DNA of 49,943 bases from CAZUDI01 sp964618975 (GCA_964618975.1 CAZUDI010000026.1:1-49943), one strand, 5' to 3'; counted from the first letter of the stretch, positions 32,214 through 41,582 are shown. The notes: generated by a model from the letters alone, not told the origin. Made by a program: numbers and translations.

Positions 32214-32454
32214 AAATATGCTGCCACCAGTCAATCCCTTTTTTCCGCGGGGTGCCCTCAAGTCTCATGTTCATCACTCTGCCCCGTTCTTCTCGGCCCC
32301 TTGCGGCGACGGGCAGGGTTACGGGCCGGGTGCTTGTCCCTGAGGGCGCCATACGGCGGGAAGGGGAAGCCGGACCCCGCGGGAGGAGGTTCTCTCTCGT
32401 GAGTGTCCTTGAAAGGGGGGCATGCCACGAAACGGCTTGAAAACAGGACCTCGT

Positions 32455-32612
32455 TAGGGTAGGGTAGTCTGGTCCGGGCAGGAAACGGAAGACGGTGAGA
32501 ATCCGTCGCGGACGCGCCACTGTAACCGGCAGAACCTGCTGCATTCACTGCTCTTAAGACGTGGGAAGGATGCAGCTTATCAGGGCCGGAAGCCAGGAGA
32601 CGCCCTGCCTGG
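32455..32612 (+). ncRNA. Cobalamin riboswitch
   Basis: The classic cobalamin aptamer elements are in order: GGGCAGGAAACGG, GGTGAGAATCCGTCGCGGAC, GCCACTGTAACCGGC (32516-32530) and the B12 box GCCGGAAGCCAGGAGACGCC (32585-32604). It ends about 150 bases before metE, on the same strand. Family knowledge: B12 binding switches the downstream gene off, so methionine would be made by MetE only when B12 is scarce. The expression platform between 32613 and 32750 contains CCGTC-GATGGG-GACGG followed by CCCCGTCTTTCTTT; termination is possible but not clear. Confidence 0.95.
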
Positions 32613-32764
32613 GAGAGCACGACTGTCTCGCGGATGGGCAGGTTTGCGAAATGGTTAGCCTTCGCAGGTGTCGGGCGGTCTCCCGTCGATGGGGACGGCC
32701 CCGTCTTTCTTTCAGAGGTGTCGTTGCTCCTTTTATCAGACCATAAACCAAGAAAGGAGTAACA

Positions 32765-35038
32765 ATGGTGAAAATGCATGTCCTTGGATTTCCCCGTATC
32801 GGCGGCAGACGCGAACTCAAGACGGCCCTGGAGTCCTTCTGGCGGGGAGACTGCGCGCGGGCTGAGCTCGAGGCGACCTGCACGGCGCTGAAGGAGCGTC
32901 ACTGGAGCATCCAGAAGCGAAGTGGCCTGAGCTTCGTGAGCACGGGCGATTTCTCCCTCTACGACCAGGTCCTCGACACGACCGCCATGCTGGGCCTGGT
33001 CCCCCCGCGCTACGGGTCCACGCCTGCAGCGGTGGATGATGACCTGTATTTTGCGATGGCCCGTGGTGATGCCGCCCGCGATCTCCCAGCTATGGAGATG
33101 ACCAAATGGTTCAACACCAACTACCATTATCTCGTCCCCGAGATCTGGCCGGAGGCCCGTCCGACCCTGGCCCGCCGCAGGCTGGTTAAGGATACCCGCC
33201 AGGCACGGGAGGCCGGATACCTCCCTAAACCGGTGCTCGTCGGACCGATCACCTATCTAGCCCTGGCCAAGACCTACCAGGAGGGCTTCTCCCGCTGGGA
33301 GAAGCTCGGCGCGATCGTGGAGGTCTACGCCGCGGTCCTGCGGGAGCTCGGCGAACTGTGTCCGTGGATCCAGATCGACGAGCCTATCCTGTGCGCGGAT
33401 ATGGAGTCCGAGGCGCGGGAGGCCTTCCTCCCCGCCTACCGCACCCTGAATGCGGCCGCTTCCAGCGCCCGGATACTCCTGACCACGTACTTCGATGCGC
33501 TGGACGACAATCTGGACCTTGCGCTTGCCTCCGGCTGCGGCGGACTGCATGTCGATCTGGTGCAGGGGCGTCCTATGATCGACGCTCTCCTGGAGCGTCT
33601 GCCGGAGGAGATGGTCTTATCGGCCGGGATCGTCGACGGGCGCAATATCTGGAAGACGGATGTCATGCAGGCCTCAGGGCTCATCGCATCTATCGCGGAG
33701 CGCATAGGTCCCGAGCGCCTCATGCTCTCCTCCAGCTGCTCCCTGCTGCATGTACCGGTGGATCTGATACACGAGCAGGCCCTCGACCCCCAGCTCAAGC
33801 GCTGGATGTCCTTCGCCGTCCAGAAATGCGCCGAGATCCGCCTGCTCGGTGACATGCTGACGGGGGACCCGCCTGCGTTGTCCCCGGGCGCCCATGCCGC
33901 TGACGTGCACTCGCGACGCACCGGCCCCCGGGTGCAAAATGAGGAGGTCCGCGCCCGCTGCCGCGCGGTGGGCACGGAGATGCTGAACCGTCGGAGTCCC
34001 TACCCCCGGCGCCGCGAGGCCCAGGCCTGGCTCGACCTCCCGCTCCTGCCGACCACCACCATCGGCTCCTTCCCGCAGACGGGCTCTATTCGGAAGAAAA
34101 GGCGCCAATTCAAGAACAGCGAGATATCGGCGGCCGAGTACGAGACCTTCCTCAGGGAGGAGATCCGCCGCGAGATCGAGATTCAGGAAGACCTGGGCCT
34201 GGATGTCCTGGTGCACGGCGAGGCCGAGCGCAATGACATGGTGGAGTATTTCGGAGAGCGTCTGGAGGGGTTCTGCTTTACCGAGAACGGATGGGTCCAG
34301 AGCTACGGCAGCCGCTGCGTCAAGCCGCCCGTCATCTTCGGCGACGTCGCGCGGCCCGCCCCCATGACGGTGAGCCTGAGCCGCTATGCCCAGTCCCTGA
34401 CCCGCAGGCCGGTCAAGGGCATGCTGACGGGTCCCGTGACCATCCTGTGCTGGAGCTTCGTGCGCGACGACCTGGAACGGTCCGAGGTCTGTCGCCAGAT
34501 CGCGCTGGCCGTGCGCGACGAGGTGCTCGACCTTGAGGCTCAGGGAATCCGGATCATTCAGATCGACGAGCCGGCCCTGCGCGAGGGGCTGCCGCTCAAG
34601 CGCCGGCACTGGGGGGACTACCTCGGCTGGGCGGTGGAGGCCTTCCGCCTGGCCACCGCGGGGGTAGCGGACGCCACCCAGATCCATACCCACATGTGCT
34701 ACAGCGAGTTCAACGCCATCATCGCGTCGATCGCCGCCCTCGATGCCGATGTGATCAGCATCGAATCGAGCCGCAGCAAGATGGAGCTCCTGGACACCTT
34801 CGCGGTCTTCGACTACCCGAATGCAATCGGCCCGGGCGTCTACGACATCCACAGTGCGCGGGTGCCTTCCCAGGAGGAGATCGTCGCCCTGCTCGAGAGG
34901 GCGCTGACCTTCATCCCTCAGGAGCGGCTCTGGGTCAACCCGGATTGCGGGCTGAAGACGCGCGACTGGCCGGAGACGGTCGCGTCCCTCAGGAACATGG
35001 TCGCCGCCGCCCGGGTCCTGCGCGCCGCCAGGTCCTGA
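32765..35038 (+). CDS. metE: Cobalamin-independent methionine synthase
   Basis: A 757-aa 5-methyltetrahydropteroyltriglutamate-homocysteine methyltransferase, normal family length. The N-terminal barrel starts VLGFPRIGGRRELKTALE and the catalytic C-terminal barrel starts TTTIGSFPQTGSIRKKR near residue 430. Zinc ligands are visible: His and Cys in IHTHMCYSEFN, Glu in SIESSRSKMELLDT, and Cys in VNPDCGLKTRDW. The ATG is preceded by AAAGGAG. A cobalamin riboswitch upstream explains regulation and implies the organism also has a B12-dependent route. Between the stop and the next repeat is a small AACCCA tandem repeat. Confidence 0.97.
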   Translation: MVKMHVLGFPRIGGRRELKTALESFWRGDCARAELEATCTALKERHWSIQKRSGLSFVSTGDFSLYDQVLDTTAMLGLVPPRYGSTPAAVDDDLYFAMARGDAARDLPAMEMTKWFNTNYHYLVPEIWPEARPTLARRRLVKDTRQAREAGYLPKPVLVGPITYLALAKTYQEGFSRWEKLGAIVEVYAAVLRELGELCPWIQIDEPILCADMESEAREAFLPAYRTLNAAASSARILLTTYFDALDDNLDLALASGCGGLHVDLVQGRPMIDALLERLPEEMVLSAGIVDGRNIWKTDVMQASGLIASIAERIGPERLMLSSSCSLLHVPVDLIHEQALDPQLKRWMSFAVQKCAEIRLLGDMLTGDPPALSPGAHAADVHSRRTGPRVQNEEVRARCRAVGTEMLNRRSPYPRRREAQAWLDLPLLPTTTIGSFPQTGSIRKKRRQFKNSEISAAEYETFLREEIRREIEIQEDLGLDVLVHGEAERNDMVEYFGERLEGFCFTENGWVQSYGSRCVKPPVIFGDVARPAPMTVSLSRYAQSLTRRPVKGMLTGPVTILCWSFVRDDLERSEVCRQIALAVRDEVLDLEAQGIRIIQIDEPALREGLPLKRRHWGDYLGWAVEAFRLATAGVADATQIHTHMCYSEFNAIIASIAALDADVISIESSRSKMELLDTFAVFDYPNAIGPGVYDIHSARVPSQEEIVALLERALTFIPQERLWVNPDCGLKTRDWPETVASLRNMVAAARVLRAARS

Positions 35039-35059
35039 GGGAGAACTTTGATTTACTTT

Positions 35060-35081
35060 AACCCAAACCCAAACCCAAACC
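35060..35081 (+). repeat. AACCCA microsatellite
   Basis: 3.7 tandem copies of the hexamer AACCCA, 22 bases after the metE stop, flanked by the similar sequences GATTTACTTTAA and GATTTATTTTGG. A short simple repeat prone to slippage; no function evident. Confidence 0.85.
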
Positions 35082-35110
35082 AGTAATCTGATTTATTTTG
35101 GACAGCAGTG

Positions 35111-35189
35111 GGCTTGAGGGTCGAATTCCTTAGCTGCTTGCAGCGGCAGAGTGGCTCCAGGGCTTGCCCTGGGGCTCATACCCCTGATC
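35111..35189 (+). repeat. Dispersed hairpin repeat copy (well preserved)
   Basis: GGCTTGAGGGTCGAATTCC, CTGCTTGCAGCGGCAG hairpin, CCAGGGC-TT-GCCCTGG hairpin and GGGGCTCATACCCCTGATC. It ends at the base before the nicO stop codon, between the convergent metE and nicO genes. Confidence 0.85.
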
Positions 35190-36116
35190 CTAGAGGGCGC
35201 TGACCAGCAGGACGATCCCCAGCAGCATGACCCCCAGGGGGCCGCTGAGCTCCAGGGCCCGTACTCTGGCCGGCCGGCGCCCCCCGGGGGCATGCCCGCC
35301 GGCACCCGCGCGCAACGCCGTGGCGAAGAGACCGCAGAGGGCCAGCGTCAACGCCATGCCGACCGACATCGTCAGCGCCATGAGGAGGCCCAGGGGCAAC
35401 AGCTGCTGGGAGAGGAAGAAGAGCAGCACGATCATGCTGCTCGGACACGGCACCAGGCCGAGCGAGAGCACTATGCCCACGGCACTGCCGCGCCCGGGGG
35501 CCGCCTGCGTCTCCGGGGCGGCGTCTCTCCGGCGCAACCGGGCGATCAGCAGGACCAGGCCGATGAGGGTGATGAGGCTGTAGCTCAGGATCACGAGTCT
35601 GGCGGAGGCCGCCTGGAAGGCGGCCGTGATCCCGCCGCCCGACAGCACCACCAGCCCCAGGACGAGTAACACGGCGCTCATGCCGTGGAGAAAGGCCGCC
35701 CCGGCCCCGATGGCCGCCGCCGTGCGTGGGCGGTAGCGCCCCCCCAGAACGAAGGCCAGCACCACGACCTTGCCGTGGCCCGGCCCGGCCGCGTGCAGGA
35801 CGCCGTAGCCGAAGCTCAGGGCCAGGAGCGTCAGCACCAGGGCCGGCCGGGGCCCCTCTTTAAAGCTGCGGGTCAGCCGGGTCAGCTCAGTCTTCAGCCG
35901 GGCCTGGGCCGCCTCCAGGGCGCCGATGGCGGACTGCAGGGGGGTGCGCTCAAGGGTCTGGCTCTGGCTGCGGTGGAAGGGATCCTCGCCTCCGGCGGCG
36001 CCGGCCGAGCCGCTCCCCAGCAGGAGCACCAGCAGCAGCATCACCACGGCCAGCCGGTGTACCCCTACGCCGGTGCAAGCCTGATGGTGGCAGAAAGCGA
36101 TGACCCTGGGGATCAT
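35190..36116 (-). CDS. NicO/RcnA-family nickel-cobalt transporter
   Basis: A 308-aa membrane protein. An N-terminal hydrophobic signal-like helix and a periplasmic segment precede about six transmembrane helices. Family motifs are HAAGPGHGKVVVLAFVLGG near residue 110, FLHGMSAVLLVLGLVVL, and GLVPCPSSMIVLLFFLS near residue 220. Such proteins move Ni2+ or Co2+; direction (efflux as RcnA or uptake) cannot be settled from sequence. There is no obvious His-rich cytoplasmic loop. The ATG overlaps the DUF1007 stop (ATGA), a pairing common for NicO systems. Confidence 0.87.
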   Translation of the reverse strand: MIPRVIAFCHHQACTGVGVHRLAVVMLLLVLLLGSGSAGAAGGEDPFHRSQSQTLERTPLQSAIGALEAAQARLKTELTRLTRSFKEGPRPALVLTLLALSFGYGVLHAAGPGHGKVVVLAFVLGGRYRPRTAAAIGAGAAFLHGMSAVLLVLGLVVLSGGGITAAFQAASARLVILSYSLITLIGLVLLIARLRRRDAAPETQAAPGRGSAVGIVLSLGLVPCPSSMIVLLFFLSQQLLPLGLLMALTMSVGMALTLALCGLFATALRAGAGGHAPGGRRPARVRALELSGPLGVMLLGIVLLVSAL

Positions 36117-36733
36117 GGGGCCTTCCGGGAAAAGCGCAGGGTGATCTCGTCCGGGTGCACCATTCCGAAGTAGAACGAGATCTCCTGGTTGCACGCCTGG
36201 GTGATGCGGGTGTCGTATCCCGCGGCCCGGCTGACGTGGGCGCAGCCGGGGGGGGAGTCGATGGCGCTGTAGTATTCGCTGTCGTAGACCATGACGCGGA
36301 CCTCCTTGGGGACCGGGCCGGCCGTGACATGGCAGGGGATCAGGAAACTGTAGACCAGAGTCCCCTGCGAGATGCGGGCATGGAAGTCGGTGATGTACCG
36401 GACGGAGAATTCGCGGCCGTTGATGAAGATGCGCGTGAAGTAGTGGTAGTTCCTGAGGTGGTCGAAGGCCTCGTGCTGGATGTGGCGCACCTCGTCGTCG
36501 CTGAAGACGCCGTCGCCGTCGCGGTCGTAGTCCATGATGAAGCCCGCCCCGAACATATCGTCGAAGCGCCACGTCAGGTGCACTCCGGCCAGCCCCTGGC
36601 CGTCGAAGACGAAGCAGAGGCGGTTGTCGATGAAGACGTGCGGGTGGGCCGCGACCCGGGCGGGGGCACCTGCGAGGAGCATTATGATGGCGGCCGCCAT
36701 AAGCATCTGCGTCTGTCTGCGGGTTTGGCTCAT
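36113..36733 (-). CDS. DUF1007 periplasmic protein
   Basis: About 206 aa with a signal peptide (QMLMAAAIIMLLAGAPARVAA), then HPHVFIDNRLCFVFDGQGL, the usual first mature segment of DUF1007. An EF-hand-like loop DYDRDGDGVFSDDE near residue 70 may bind calcium or another divalent ion. DUF1007 proteins partner NicO-type transporters in the envelope, and this gene overlaps nicO by four bases. No clear Shine-Dalgarno: start at 36733, or the GTG one codon earlier. Confidence 0.85.
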   Translation of the reverse strand: MSQTRRQTQMLMAAAIIMLLAGAPARVAAHPHVFIDNRLCFVFDGQGLAGVHLTWRFDDMFGAGFIMDYDRDGDGVFSDDEVRHIQHEAFDHLRNYHYFTRIFINGREFSVRYITDFHARISQGTLVYSFLIPCHVTAGPVPKEVRVMVYDSEYYSAIDSPPGCAHVSRAAGYDTRITQACNQEISFYFGMVHPDEITLRFSRKAP

Positions 36734-36817
36734 CACCCGCGCATCATCTCATTATTTGTGGATGCCCTTCAAGGGGATTCCGGCGGTGGCCTTAGGGGGT
36801 GCCTGGGCCGGGTTTAA

Positions 36818-36890
36818 TTGCTTGAGGATCAAATTCCCCGCCGCTTGCGGCATCAGAAAGGGTCCCGGGCGTGCCCCGGGGGTTACAGGC
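36818..36890 (+). repeat. Dispersed hairpin repeat copy
   Basis: TTGCTTGAGGATCAAATTCC, CCGCCGCTTGCGGCATCAG, GGGTCCCGGGCGTGCCCCGG and GGGGGTTACAGG. It lies in the 241-base gap between the DUF1007-nicO unit and the ICMT-like gene and therefore splits the metal cluster into two transcripts. Confidence 0.75.
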
Positions 36891-36974
36891 GTTCCCCGGC
36901 AGGGCGCTTTAACAGGGCGCCGTCTCGACCCCGGCGAGGTCGCAGAGCGCGATGGGACCGGCTCCAGGACAGCC

Positions 36975-37511
36975 TTATTTCCGGCCGAGGTAGCGCCTGA
37001 CGCTGGCGGCATAGTCCTGCCACGCCTGCGGGTGCTGGCGCTTAAGGGAGCGCTCCTCGGCCAGGATCACCAGATGGTGCACCCCCACGGCGAGGGGCAG
37101 GAGGATCACGCCCACGGGCCTATGGGCGTAGAGGCAGCTCCCGAGGGCCATGAGGTCGAAACCCGCGTACATGGGATGGCGCGACCAGGCATAGACGCCG
37201 CTCGTCTTCAGGCGCACCTCGCCCAGCCCCAGACGGTTGTCTCTTCCCAGGGCCGCAAAGGCCGCCAGGGCAAGCGCGGTGCCCAGGCCGAAGAGGCCGG
37301 CGCCCGCGGCCTGCAGGGGGCCGCCGCGCGTCGTAAGGGAGCGTGCGGCCCGGATGAGGGCCAGGAGCCACAGGGCGCCCATGCCGAGCTTGCCGGCGCC
37401 AAACAGGGCCGCATGGATCGGCACCCGGCCCCGGAAGTCCCCGCCCACGGCCCGTTTTCCCAGGGCGCCGGCGAAGAGCGCGCCGGAGAGAAGGATCACG
37501 ATGGCTGCCAT
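36975..37511 (-). CDS. Isoprenylcysteine carboxyl methyltransferase-family membrane protein
   Basis: A 178-aa protein with four to five predicted membrane helices and the ICMT/PEMT signature near the C-terminus: GVYAWSRHPMYAGFDLMALG then EERSLKRQHPQAWQDYAASVRRYL. The family uses SAM at the membrane; bacterial substrates are mostly unknown. AAGGAGG lies seven bases upstream of the ATG. It is the last gene after feoA-feoB-small protein-DUF4198, 93 bases downstream of the DUF4198 gene. Confidence 0.83.
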   Translation of the reverse strand: MAAIVILLSGALFAGALGKRAVGGDFRGRVPIHAALFGAGKLGMGALWLLALIRAARSLTTRGGPLQAAGAGLFGLGTALALAAFAALGRDNRLGLGEVRLKTSGVYAWSRHPMYAGFDLMALGSCLYAHRPVGVILLPLAVGVHHLVILAEERSLKRQHPQAWQDYAASVRRYLGRK

Positions 37512-37604
37512 TTCCGTCCTCCTTGTGAGCCAGGGGCAGTCCCTCCGATGAGATTCGGGAGGTCTGCCCCTGGATGGGGGGTCTTGCGCTGCGCGGCCGG
37601 TCCC

Positions 37605-38420
37605 CTACTGGTCCATGTCCCGGGCCTGGACCCAGATCACCGCGTCCTGCGAGAGCTCCTTGCCCTTGTAGCGCTCCTGCGGCCCGGCGCCCAGGGCGCA
37701 GAAGCCCCACCAGCCTTCCCGCGGGAGGCCGAAGGCGAACTCTCCTAGGGCGTTGGCCTTGATGGTCAGGGTCACGAAGGCGTCCTGGGGGGCGGCTGCG
37801 AAGGCCTCCTTGCCGAAGGCGTTCCTGTCGAGCAGCACCGGGTGATTCAGGTACTCCACCTCGATCTGGGCATAGGGCACGGGCTGGCCGTTGCGCTTGA
37901 CGATGCCGCGGAAGACGTTGCCGGTCCACAGGGCATAGGGCTTGTCCAGGGGCACGATCTCCGCCGGCAGGCCGATCTCGGCATCCCAGTCGGTGGGCAG
38001 CCCGGCGCTGTTGACGATCACCTTGGTGATCTGCTGGATGTAGCAGTCCTCCTCCTGCTCGAGGTAGGGCTCCGGCACCAGGCAGAAGACGTTGTCGCCC
38101 ATGCCGCGCACCTTGGCCTTGGCCGCATAGGCCTTGCCGCTGTTGGTCAGGCTGGTCCAGGTGATGGGGGTGAGGTCCTTCAGGAGGTCTTTCCTCTGGC
38201 CCTTGCGTACCACGAAGAACTGCTCGGGCTTGCCCATGTCCATGGTGTGCCCGGCCTCGAAGGGGTGGGTGAAGACCAGGCGCAGCTCGATGGCTTCCCC
38301 CTTGTCGAGGGCCGTCTCGGGGGTATAGATCAACTGGAAGTGGGCCAGGGCCGGCCCGGCCGTGATCAGGGCCAGCAGCAGCGTGCCCGCCAGAACAACC
38401 GCATTCTTCTTCACATGCAT
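37605..38420 (-). CDS. DUF4198 (NikK-like) periplasmic protein
   Basis: A 271-aa exported protein: signal peptide MHVKKNAVVLAGTLLLALI ending at ALA, mature N-terminus HFQLIYTPETALDKGEAI. DUF4198 proteins accompany nickel or cobalt uptake systems (NikK type), where an N-terminal His after signal cleavage may bind metal; the exposed His is present. Two Cys in NVFCLVPEPYLEQEEDCY could form a disulfide. AAAGGAG precedes the ATG. It lies in the same strand run as feoAB and a companion small protein 27 bases away. Confidence 0.82.
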   Translation of the reverse strand: MHVKKNAVVLAGTLLLALITAGPALAHFQLIYTPETALDKGEAIELRLVFTHPFEAGHTMDMGKPEQFFVVRKGQRKDLLKDLTPITWTSLTNSGKAYAAKAKVRGMGDNVFCLVPEPYLEQEEDCYIQQITKVIVNSAGLPTDWDAEIGLPAEIVPLDKPYALWTGNVFRGIVKRNGQPVPYAQIEVEYLNHPVLLDRNAFGKEAFAAAPQDAFVTLTIKANALGEFAFGLPREGWWGFCALGAGPQERYKGKELSQDAVIWVQARDMDQ

Positions 38421-38447
38421 GGCTTTCTCCTTTTCTTTGTAATAGTG

Positions 38448-38777
38448 CTAATTGCCGATCTCGTCGCCTGGGATCTCGATCGCATGCCCGGGGCCGGCGT
38501 CGAAGACGACGCGGTAGCCCCCGGTGGGCACGTCGAAGGTGAACTCGCTCAGATCGTCCATGGTGCCCTTCTCCAGCACCGTTCCCTCAGGGGTTTCGAC
38601 GCGCATGGTGACACCCGCGGCCGAGGAACCGTCCGAAAAGCCGCCCTCGCAGGTGGCCGTCCCGTCGCCGTTGGCGTAGCAGGAGCACAGCGGGGTGTGT
38701 GCCAGGGCAGGGGACAGCGGCAGGAGGGCCAGGGCGCCCAGGGTGATTCCGATGGCCAGCTTGTTTACATGCTTCAT
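38448..38777 (-). CDS. Small exported Cys-containing protein beside DUF4198
   Basis: A 109-aa protein with signal peptide (KLAIGITLGALALLPLSPALA) and mature start HTPLCSCYANGDGTATCEGG. It thus also exposes a His at the N-terminus and has three Cys within 14 residues, suited to metal binding. The remainder is a small beta-rich domain (TMRVETPEGTVLEKG, GGYRVVFDAGPGHAIEIPGD). It resembles accessory proteins of NikK-type nickel systems, but I cannot name the family with confidence. AAGGAGAG lies upstream of the ATG. It sits between feoB and the DUF4198 gene. Confidence 0.75.
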   Translation of the reverse strand: MKHVNKLAIGITLGALALLPLSPALAHTPLCSCYANGDGTATCEGGFSDGSSAAGVTMRVETPEGTVLEKGTMDDLSEFTFDVPTGGYRVVFDAGPGHAIEIPGDEIGN

Positions 38778-38787
38778 GATTCTCTCC

Positions 38788-41361
38788 TTATGTCTTTTTG
38801 TTATATCCGCAGCCGGGGCATCCGGCAGCACATCCGCACGGTGGCGCCGGCAAGGATTCGGGAATGTCTTCCTCCTCGGTCAGGTCCTCGTCCGCCGGGT
38901 CCGCATCCCGGATAGCCGCCATGACGAGGGTGAGCGCGACGGCGATGGCATAGAAGACCCACATGGCCTGCCAGCCGCTCAGCCCCAGCAGACGGGCGCC
39001 GCTGAAGACCAGGCTCGCCACCGTCAGCCCCAGCAGGGTGGGGATGAAGATCGCAAAGAGCATCCAGCGCGTGGCCCCCGACTGGAGGCGCACCGCAATG
39101 GCGGCCGGGATGCAGGGCGGGAAGAGGGCCATGAAGATCATCAGCGCCAGGGCGTGCAGGGGGGTGAAGCCCGTCTCGGTGCGCTGCATGCCCTCTTCCA
39201 GGCTCTCGCCCTCGGCGCCACCCTGGCGGTAGAGGGCCCCCAGGGTGGCCACGCTGCTCTCCTTGGCGGCAAAGGAGCTCAGGAGGGCCACGTTGATGCG
39301 CCAGTTGAAGCCTGCGTACCGGGTGAGAGGCTCCAGGGCGTACCCGATGCGCCCCAGGATGGAGCAGTCGATGCGCTCCTTCTGCATGTCGCGCATGATG
39401 CCCCGGCGCTCCTTGACCAGCCGCTTGAGGGCCCGGCCTGCCTGGCGCGCCTCGCGGTCGTCCCCGGGCTGCACGAGTTCGAAGAAGAGGGGGTTGCGCT
39501 GCCTGAAGGCTGCATCGAGGGTGGACTGTCCGTTTGGGCCGGCGCCCAGCCGGGCAGCGCGGTAATCCTCGGCATAGAGGATCAGGGCCAGGTGCTCCCC
39601 TTGCGTGAACGACGGGGCGTAGCGGGTGGCGCTGATGGCCTGGTCGAAGGTCTTGAGCGAGGCCTGCATGCGGGAGGCATAGACGGCACTGCTCGCGGGC
39701 GGCAGCCCGGGAAACTGCAGCAGGGCGAAGATGACCACGGCCACGACCGCCACCACGGTGATGATCTTGCGGATGAAGAGCCACAGACGCTCGAAGGTCC
39801 GCCTGAGCACCCCGCCCACGGTGGGCAGGTGATAGGCCGGCAGCTCCATGATGAAGGGCGCGCTCTCTTTGTGGCGCAGCACGGTCAGGCTGAGGGCCTT
39901 GGCCGTGGGCAGGGCCATGAAGAGCGTCACCGTGGCGATGAAGAAGAGCGCCGGGCCCTTGTACTCCGAGAAATAGGTGTTGATCAGCAGCATGTAAAGC
40001 GGCACCTTGGCCAGACAGTTCATCATGGGCACGATCAGGATGGTGGCCAGGCGCGACCGCTCGTCCGGGATGGCCCGGCAGGCCATCACCCCGGGGATGG
40101 CGCAGCCCCCCACGAAGACCCCGCCCAGGATCAGCGGCAGGGTGGAATGCCCGTGCAGCCCGAAGCGGCGGAAGATGCGGTCCATGATGAAGGCCATGCG
40201 CGGCATGTAGCCGCTGTCCTCCAGGATGGCGATCAGGCAGAACAGGATGCAGAAGATGGGGATGTAGTTGAGCATGGCGTTGATGCTGTCGACGAACCAC
40301 AGCACGAAGGAGGTCACAAGGGGCACCTCGAACAGGCCCGGGGCCGGGGTGAGCGAGGCCGCCAGGGTGCGGACCTTGGCCAGCAGCGGCCAGGTGTACT
40401 CCGTGAGCCGGTAGCCCTGCACGATCGAGAGGTGGTAGAGGGCATAGATGATCCCCACGAGAATCAAAGGCCCCAGCCAGCGATTCAGCACGAGACGGTC
40501 GAGCGTGTCCGAAAGCGTGGTCCGGGGACGCTCTGGCGTCGCGGTGCATGCGCGGGCGATCTGCTGGGCGTACAGGTGGCGCCTGAGGGCGATGTATTTG
40601 TCCGGCGCCTCGCCGATCGTCTCCGAAAAGGCCGTGCGGCTGTCTCCCAGGGATTGCAGGAAGGTTTCGAAATCTGGGACATTTTCCTGTACGAGGCGCC
40701 GGGCCTCGCTGTCGCCCTCCATGAGCTTGACGGCCAGCCAGCGCTTGGGAACGCGCAGGTCCTGCGCGCCGAGTACGCTTTCGACCTGGGCCAGGAAGGG
40801 CTCCATCTCGCCGTAGTCGATGCGGGCCGCCGCCCCTGCGCGCGGGTTACCCGCAAGGGTGTCTCCCGGGGTATCGCCTGCCAGGGCCTCCAGGAGGGCT
40901 TCTCTCCCCGTTCCCCTCGGGCCGACGGTCGGGACGACCGCCGACCCGAGGGATCGGGAGAGGAGGGGGGTGTCGATGGTGATGCCGCGGCGCGTGGCCA
41001 CGTCCATCATGTTGAGGGCCAGCACCACCGGCAGCTCCATCTCCAGGAGCTGCAGGGTCAGGTAGAGGTGGCGCCTGAGGTTGCTGGCGTCCACCACGTT
41101 GATGATGGCATCCGGACGCTCCCGGAGGAGGAAGTCGCGCGCCACGCGCTCCTCGAGGGAGTAGGAGGTCAGACTGTAGGTGCCGGGAAGGTCGACGAGT
41201 TCGGCCGTGGTGCCGTCGAGCGTCAGGATGCCGCTCTTCTTTTCCACCGTGACGCCGGGATAGTTGGCCACGAACTGGCGCGCGCCGGTGAGAAGGTTGA
41301 AGACGGTCGATTTGCCGGCATTGGGCTGTCCGGCCAGGCCGATGCGCCGACGGGCCTTCAT
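38788..41361 (-). CDS. feoB: Ferrous iron transport protein B
   Basis: An 857-aa inner-membrane Fe2+ transporter. The N-terminal G domain has GQPNAGKST (G1), the YPGVTVEKK switch region, DLPGTYSLTSYS (G3) and LNMMD (G4). The membrane domain has two gate repeats (for example GHSTLPLILGGVFVGGCAIPG and SSFAAKESSVATLGALY). The C-terminus ends in a Cys-rich tail CGCAAGCPGCGYNKK, as in many FeoB proteins that have no FeoC. Its ATG overlaps the feoA stop. An operator-like element upstream of feoA suggests iron-dependent control. Confidence 0.97.
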   Translation of the reverse strand: MKARRRIGLAGQPNAGKSTVFNLLTGARQFVANYPGVTVEKKSGILTLDGTTAELVDLPGTYSLTSYSLEERVARDFLLRERPDAIINVVDASNLRRHLYLTLQLLEMELPVVLALNMMDVATRRGITIDTPLLSRSLGSAVVPTVGPRGTGREALLEALAGDTPGDTLAGNPRAGAAARIDYGEMEPFLAQVESVLGAQDLRVPKRWLAVKLMEGDSEARRLVQENVPDFETFLQSLGDSRTAFSETIGEAPDKYIALRRHLYAQQIARACTATPERPRTTLSDTLDRLVLNRWLGPLILVGIIYALYHLSIVQGYRLTEYTWPLLAKVRTLAASLTPAPGLFEVPLVTSFVLWFVDSINAMLNYIPIFCILFCLIAILEDSGYMPRMAFIMDRIFRRFGLHGHSTLPLILGGVFVGGCAIPGVMACRAIPDERSRLATILIVPMMNCLAKVPLYMLLINTYFSEYKGPALFFIATVTLFMALPTAKALSLTVLRHKESAPFIMELPAYHLPTVGGVLRRTFERLWLFIRKIITVVAVVAVVIFALLQFPGLPPASSAVYASRMQASLKTFDQAISATRYAPSFTQGEHLALILYAEDYRAARLGAGPNGQSTLDAAFRQRNPLFFELVQPGDDREARQAGRALKRLVKERRGIMRDMQKERIDCSILGRIGYALEPLTRYAGFNWRINVALLSSFAAKESSVATLGALYRQGGAEGESLEEGMQRTETGFTPLHALALMIFMALFPPCIPAAIAVRLQSGATRWMLFAIFIPTLLGLTVASLVFSGARLLGLSGWQAMWVFYAIAVALTLVMAAIRDADPADEDLTEEEDIPESLPAPPCGCAAGCPGCGYNKKT

Positions 41362-41582
41362 CGCGGCTGCACCGTGACGCAGCGCGCCTCGCTGTGGCGC
41401 AGGCTGATGAACATGCCCTCGAGCCGCAGCTCGATGGGGTCCACCAGGGGGGCGTTGCGGACGATTTCCACCCGGCTGCCCGGGATGAAGCCGAAGTCGA
41501 GCAGGCGCTGGCCGAGGCTGCCGGCGGCCTGTACGCTGACGACGTCCGCCTGCTGGCCATGGATGAGTTCGTCGAGGGTCAT
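41358..41582 (-). CDS. feoA: Ferrous iron transport protein A
   Basis: A 74-aa FeoA with SH3-like fold: SLGQRLLDFGFIPGSRVEIVRNAP and IELRLEGMFISLRHSEARCVTV. It is needed for FeoB-dependent Fe2+ uptake and binds its cytoplasmic face. ACAAGGAG lies upstream of the ATG, and the stop overlaps feoB by four bases. First gene of the feoA-feoB-small protein-DUF4198-ICMT run. Confidence 0.93.
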   Translation of the reverse strand: MTLDELIHGQQADVVSVQAAGSLGQRLLDFGFIPGSRVEIVRNAPLVDPIELRLEGMFISLRHSEARCVTVQPR

